A DNA stretch of 64,000 nt from Rana temporaria (lineage: Eukaryota > Chordata > Amphibia > Anura > Ranidae). Under the pieces are notes generated by a model. The model saw only the letters and a program-made list of their open reading frames with translations, ran no database searches and was not told the DNA's origin. The stretch is from contig NC_053492.1 of assembly GCF_905171775.1 (NCBI RefSeq), positions 280,522,938 through 280,586,937 of the forward strand, written 5' to 3'. Shown in pieces: positions 59,941 through 64,000 of the stretch. Made by a program: the position numbers and the translations under genes. Each line of letters opens with the position of its first letter. Position 1 is the stretch's first letter.

Positions 59941-60886
59941 GAGTTGCATTGCTGGAGGGGAAGTGTGTATAATTCTGCTTTAATTTGCATCTATAACTGA
60001 AAAAACTCATACACTTGCCTACGCGTATACAGTAAGCTTTTAGGTATCACAGCAAGATAAACTATAACATAATCTTTCCTAGAATATAGCTGTACCCACT
60101 AACATCCAGATTCTGGCTGGATAACTAGGATAAATAACTAGGATAAATAATTAGGATAGACTTTTTCCATCTGGTATCTGCAACCTGCCAACACCTCTAC
60201 CAACACAAAAAATCTGTCCTGAGAATTCAGAAATTGCCCAAGAAAAAGTCAACTATTTGCCTTCATTGATAAAACTATGGCAGATACAATATTGTGTCAA
60301 ATATATATATTTCAGTCCTTTTAGCAGGAGAAAGGGTGTGGGATCATTTAGCAAATACAGTAGATAATCCAGATGTAGGTCATAAAATGAAAACATGTGG
60401 CCAAAACACATAAAAATAGAAATCAGGCTGTTTCTCTTCACAGGGAAAGAAAAACAATTGGTCCATCCCAAGATCCTTTGTTTGGTTATTATTTAAAGAT
60501 ATTATTTAAGTAATTATGTTCTTTCTTGTTCCACTGATTATAGTACTACCTTATGTTTAAAGACTCAGTATCTTATGTGATGACTTTTATTGTTTAGATT
60601 TGCAAAAACTAAACATAATCAGAGCAGGGATGGTCATTGAGATATATGAAGAAACATCACTGTTAAATTATTTACTACTACTATTATTTACTAAGTCACA
60701 AAAACGACTGAAAATAAGCTTAATATATTAGAATGTTAAACTGTTTAGAGAAGATGTGCAGCATTACAGAGGTCCAAGTGTAAATTTTACTATAGGTCTA
60801 CAGACCTATTCAAATTAGTGGTAAAAATTACATGTATTTTCTGGAATTTTTTAGCAGATCCGCACCATGGAAAAGCTATATTTGTT

Positions 60887-61290
60887 TTAACCACTTAAGA
60901 CCCACACCAAAATGCAGCTAAAGGACCCGGCCAGGTTTTGCGATTCGGCACTGCGTCGATTTAACAGACAATTGCGCGGTCGTGCGACGTGGCTCCCAAA
61001 CTAAATTGGGATTGTGAATCCCTATAAAAGGAATCACACGATCGATGCCGCCGCCACAGTGAAGAACGGGGAAGCTGTGTTTACATACAGCTCTCCCCAT
61101 TCTTCAGCTCCGGGGACCGATCGCGGGACTCCAGCGGTGATCGGGTCCGCGGGTCCCGCGGTCACGGTCACGGAGCTTCGGACCGCGACCCGCGGCTGGA
61201 CAATAGCACAGCACATACCTGTACATGCATGTGCCCAGCCGTGCCATTCTGCCGACGTATATGTGCAGGAGGCAGTCCTTAAGTGGTTAA
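60887..61290. mobile_element. TTAA-flanked MITE, 404 bp derivative
   Basis: TTAACCACTTAAGACCCAC at the left, CCTTAAGTGGTTAA at the right. The left part reads gcgattcggcactgcgtcga and the right part gccgtgccattctgccgacg, both family blocks in reverse order relative to 51840-52711, so it lies in the opposite orientation with an internal deletion. Confidence 0.7.
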
Positions 61291-62246
61291 TGTTGCTCCT
61301 TAATTTAAAAAAATAATAATATTCTTAAAATGCACCAAAACATACACATAGACATTAAAAAGCTTTTGTAATTGTGCAAAAGCATCAAAGATATACAATA
61401 CTACATATGCTCAGGTATGGAAAGACCCTGTGGCCAGCCAAAGCAGCATTTCAGCTTGTGTTGCTAGTGGGCTGATGCAATTGGAGGTGATTCTGACCAT
61501 GATTTCAGAAACTTTTATGCTCATGATCAATGTATTAAAAAAATATGCGTGAAAAGAATCAACCCTACAAGTTAGGCACATTTCTAGACTCAACAAAAGT
61601 AAATTGATCTATTGTTATTGAGACAAGGAATGATAATAGTTGTGATATTTATTCACATTAGCATAAAAACTATGTGTGGCTTTAAATTTCCAATGTTAAT
61701 AAAGAAAAACTAGACACACGTAACCTAAAAAGTGACTCTAGTTCGATAATAATTCCGAATTATAGTATCCACTGGGGTATACATAATATACAATTAATAA
61801 TAAAATCATTAATAAAAATAAAAAGTAATATTGTTTATGAAGGTTTTGCTTTGTTTTAAGATAGAAGGTTTAAGATAATAATTTCAGAATGGAATGATTT
61901 CAGATTCTTCTAGTCCAGAGAATAGGGTAGCACATGGGTTTAATTGCTGATCCAGTATTACTGATATCATTCCTTAACCCAAACCATTTGGCGTGCTTGC
62001 CAGCTATAAGTTTAGTTGCATTGCCGATAAGATGTTCCGGTGCAGCAGGGTGCGAAGAATGCAATAGAAGCATAAAGAATGTCAAGCTGCATATTACCAA
62101 GCAAGCAAACTACAACATTTCCACATACTGTAGTCATTTATTGCTCCTAATTTACTTAAAGCTCAGTATATGCCGAAGACAAATATAGGAAGCACATACA
62201 TAGCCTCAGCAAGGGCTGTGAAATGTTTCAAACAGCTGTTTCTTAC

Positions 62247-62270
62247 TTTTTCCTTTAATAGTCTTGCGTT
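62247..62270 (-). CDS. TRDN: Candidate TRDN exon, 24 nt
   Basis: On the minus strand a good acceptor (atatctttggtcgcag) is followed by 24 nt and then the donor gtaagaa. In phase 1 it encodes (x)RKTIKGK with a final split codon, very basic like the KEKE segments of triadin. Length is a multiple of three, so skipping it would not shift the frame. It is the most upstream exon I can find, and 16 kb separate it from the next one, so exons between may have been missed. Because it is so short, chance cannot be excluded. The match in phase and composition to the downstream exons is the main support. Confidence 0.5.
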
Positions 62271-62787
62271 CTGCGACCAAAGATATGAAATAAAATTACA
62301 TTACTGTATGCTGACACTGTTCTGTTTTAAAAAGATGGATACTCTACAATTCATACATAAATAGACAGCATGGCAGCCCCTAGAGGCCACTTATACTGAG
62401 TTGTCTATTAAAGTGTATGTCTGGGCAAAAAATAAATTAGTAATCAGTACATATTTCCAATACATGCACATTCCTTTATGTTTTGTGACTTTAAAAATGT
62501 TGCACATGCAGGAAAATACATGTTGATTTGAAAGAAATCCAGCGACCATCTAATTTCCTGTTTGATCTAACAACTCTGCTTCTACTACACTGGAATTCCA
62601 AGCTGTGCTAGCAACCTTGTTTGAGGTCCCCCCTGCTGCACTACAGAACACCCCCTTATATTAAGAGAAGTGGTATTATGTAGTCCATCATAAGAGAACG
62701 TAGTAGGGCTATCAACACAGCTTGGAATATCAGTGCCACTGCATTATCAGCCCAAACAGGAACTTAGGAGCACAGTGCAGTGCTTAT

Positions 62788-63168
62788 AAGGCTTCATTTC
62801 CACTGACGTTTTTACAGCCACTTTTCTGAGCGTTTTTTACAGCTTAAAAACGCCTGTCCATGTTATTCTATGGCATCATGCCCACATAGGCGTTTTTGAG
62901 CTGCAAATGGCATAGGCGTTTTTGAGCTTTAAAAAAAACGCCTGACCAGGGCGATTTGAAGCTCCAGAGTAGAGCTGTAAAAACGCCAGACGTTAAAAAA
63001 CGCTCAAAGCCGCGCGAAAACGCTCAAAAACGCTACTGCTGCATTTTTAAAGCTGCAGCTCACAAATTTTTTTTTTTTTTTTTTACAAAATAAACATGGA
63101 CAGGCGTTTTTAAGCTGTAAAAAGGCTAACAACAGTGGCTGTAAAAACGCCAGTGGAAATGAAGCCTT
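62788..63168. mobile_element. MITE with aaggcttcatttccactg ends
   Basis: Left aaggcttcatttccactgac and gtttttacagcca; right tggctgtaaaaacgccagtg and gaaatgaagcctt are complementary. The interior repeats gcgtttttgagct in both orientations. 381 bp, non-coding. Confidence 0.7.
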
Positions 63169-63518
63169 AAGTGCAAAAACTTTGGAAAATGTGCATATGT
63201 ATTGCAGAGATGTAGTGATTTTTTTTCACAAATGTACACCTTTAAGTCAGATATGTGCCTAACAGTTTGTACATAACATATTTATCAAATTGTTTCTAAC
63301 TTTCAAACCTTTTTATTGACTTTTGGATGGAAGTGTTACACCAGATTTGTATTGCTTATTATCTGTGACCCCACTGAGGAGATTCACCAATTATATTAAC
63401 TAGTTACCATTGTTATTGAGGCAGAAAATAAGAAATCTAAAAGCTGTACAGTTGTTGCCAGTATAGGAAGTGAAGTTAAATCTTCTAATAGTAAGACCTG
63501 TTCTATTGCAGCTGTCTT

Positions 63519-64000
63519 AAGCCCTGCACACACGGTCTAGAATCTCGTCAGGAAAAAAAACTTTGTTTTCCTGATGAGATTCTTGGCAAGATTCTCTTGC
63601 TGGCCGAGTGTACACATGGGCCATTCAAAAGAACTGCCGTTCTTTTGAATGGCACGAACACGGTAACGTCATCGACTACGGATGAGTATGCGCTCGTCAC
63701 ATTCGATGCCATCACAGACATCTTGCTTCACCCTACCTATGCCTTGGAAGCTACCGCGCATGCGTCTAAGTCATTTTGAGCATGCGCAGGTTTCCATGGA
63801 GAGGTATACACACGCTCGGGTTTCTCGTCAGGAAAACACTGCCGAGAATCTCATGACGCGAAAATAGAGAACAGGTTCTCTATTTTTCTCGTCTAGATTC
63901 TGGGCAGTTTTCTTGACGAGAAACCTCAAAGCCTCGTACACACGCTCGGTATACTCGGCAAGAAAGCTCTGCCAGCAGTTTTCTTGTTGGTTCTTGCCGA
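63519..64000. mobile_element. Palindromic MITE cut by the window edge
   Basis: It starts taagccctgcacacacggtc and repeats tctcgtcagg/cctgatgaga and cttgacgagaa motifs. Related to the gtacacacgatcgg class at 4800 and 54884. The right end is outside the window. Confidence 0.5.

Larger units (their letters stand above)
46026..62246 (-). other. Intron of about 16.2 kb, rich in DNA transposon remnants
   Basis: It contains hAT-like fragments (46567-47405, 56248-57345, 58672-59940), TTAA MITEs (47965-48416, 51840-52711, 56056-56247, 57352-58210, 60887-61290), a nested MITE pair (48447-49658), other MITEs (46140-46420, 50287-50842, 52914-53089, 53213-53400, 54088-54797, 54884-55133), a TATATACTATA minisatellite, an ATCT microsatellite and an unassigned Cys-rich frame at 49725-50003. 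I see nothing identifiable in 47406-47779, 50843-51329, 53571-54087, 55134-55670, 55801-56055, 59941-60886 or 61291-62246. Confidence 0.5.
110..62270 (-). other. TRDN: Host gene, 3' part: candidate triadin (TRDN), 13 coding exons
   Basis: This is the extent of one inferred transcription unit on the minus strand. Thirteen small candidate exons read in order from 62270 down to 293. All splice in phase 1 and no stop arises at any junction codon. Together they give about 530 nt, roughly 175 codons, of Lys/Glu/Pro-rich protein with a less charged C-terminal part. Triadin is a single-pass junctional sarcoplasmic-reticulum protein. Its luminal tail holds KEKE-type charged repeats that bind calsequestrin and the ryanodine receptor, and it is encoded by many tiny exons over a very large gene. 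The N-terminal cytoplasmic and membrane exons would lie beyond 64000. Alternatives are another Lys/Glu-rich protein with small symmetric exons, such as junctin/ASPH or a titin PEVK segment. Titin is less likely because its PEVK exons are usually longer and more densely packed. The exon set is fairly secure; the gene name is inference. Confidence 0.55.
62271..64000. other. Intron upstream of the first visible exon
   Basis: This stretch lies 5' of the 24-nt exon on the minus strand. It holds a palindromic MITE (62788-63168) and the start of another at 63519 that runs off the window. The rest (62271-62787 and 63169-63518) is AT-rich with no exon, RNA gene or repeat that I recognise. Confidence 0.5.

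Noticed and set aside
1..64000. CRISPR array, tRNA, rRNA or operon structure
   Set aside because: No regularly spaced short direct repeats, no cloverleaf-type sequence and no compact coding were seen. The window is intron and repeat DNA.

Overview
The window looks like vertebrate nuclear intron DNA, most probably from a frog, and I suspect the ranid/neobatrachian group. It is AT-rich, has no long host open reading frame, and is packed with DNA-transposon remnants of types I associate with frog genomes: TTAA-flanked MITEs, palindromic MITEs with ends like gtacacacgatcgg, and Penelope retroelements. The organism call is inference from repeat style; no search was run.

One host gene can be supported, on the minus strand across the window. 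Twelve very short candidate internal exons (24-66 nt) plus a terminal coding exon have acceptor and donor dinucleotides. All keep the same intron phase (1-1) and stay open across every junction codon. In transcript order they lie at 62247-62270, 45978-46025, 40334-40360, 36080-36121, 35378-35404, 34447-34482, 30702-30746, 24050-24094, 22400-22429, 21103-21168, 18955-18999, 11263-11313 and 293-336 (stop codon, then AATAAA at 129-134). The peptides are rich in Lys, Glu and Pro (KEIPKVEQLPPVKQ, EKTEEKKPTPIKE). Tiny symmetric Lys/Glu/Pro exons separated by large introns fit triadin (TRDN), the junctional sarcoplasmic-reticulum protein that binds calsequestrin and the ryanodine receptor. That name is an inference from architecture and composition. 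Within the array, a 27-nt exon followed by a Glu/Lys-rich exon occurs twice in a row, and three exons share an E-(I/V)-P-K core, which suggests exon duplication.

Everything else is mobile DNA in introns. (1) At 12053-16418 lies a solo LTR with 4-bp target duplications, interrupted by a 5'-truncated L1/Tx1-type LINE (12104-15305) with its own 18-bp duplication. (2) At about 25298-29085 lies a Penelope-like element with reverse transcriptase and GIY-YIG endonuclease, broken by frameshifts and a stop and carrying a later 67-bp insertion. (3) At 40720-42747 lies a 2.0-kb element with an exact 8-bp target duplication (hAT-like); relatives lie at about 46567, 56248 and 58672. (4) A TTAA-flanked (piggyBac-like) MITE family has copies at about 16787, 33928, 47965, 51840, 56056, 57352 and 60887. 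(5) A 0.7-kb family has 3-bp duplications (43308-43997 and 54088-54797, with relatives at 3517, 37387 and 38459). (6) There are many shorter palindromic MITEs, two of them nested inside another MITE.

I saw no tRNA, rRNA, CRISPR array or bacterial-type operon. The least explained items are two Cys-rich minus-strand open frames (45248-45673 and 49725-50003) and an 85-nt near-perfect hairpin (10884-10968).
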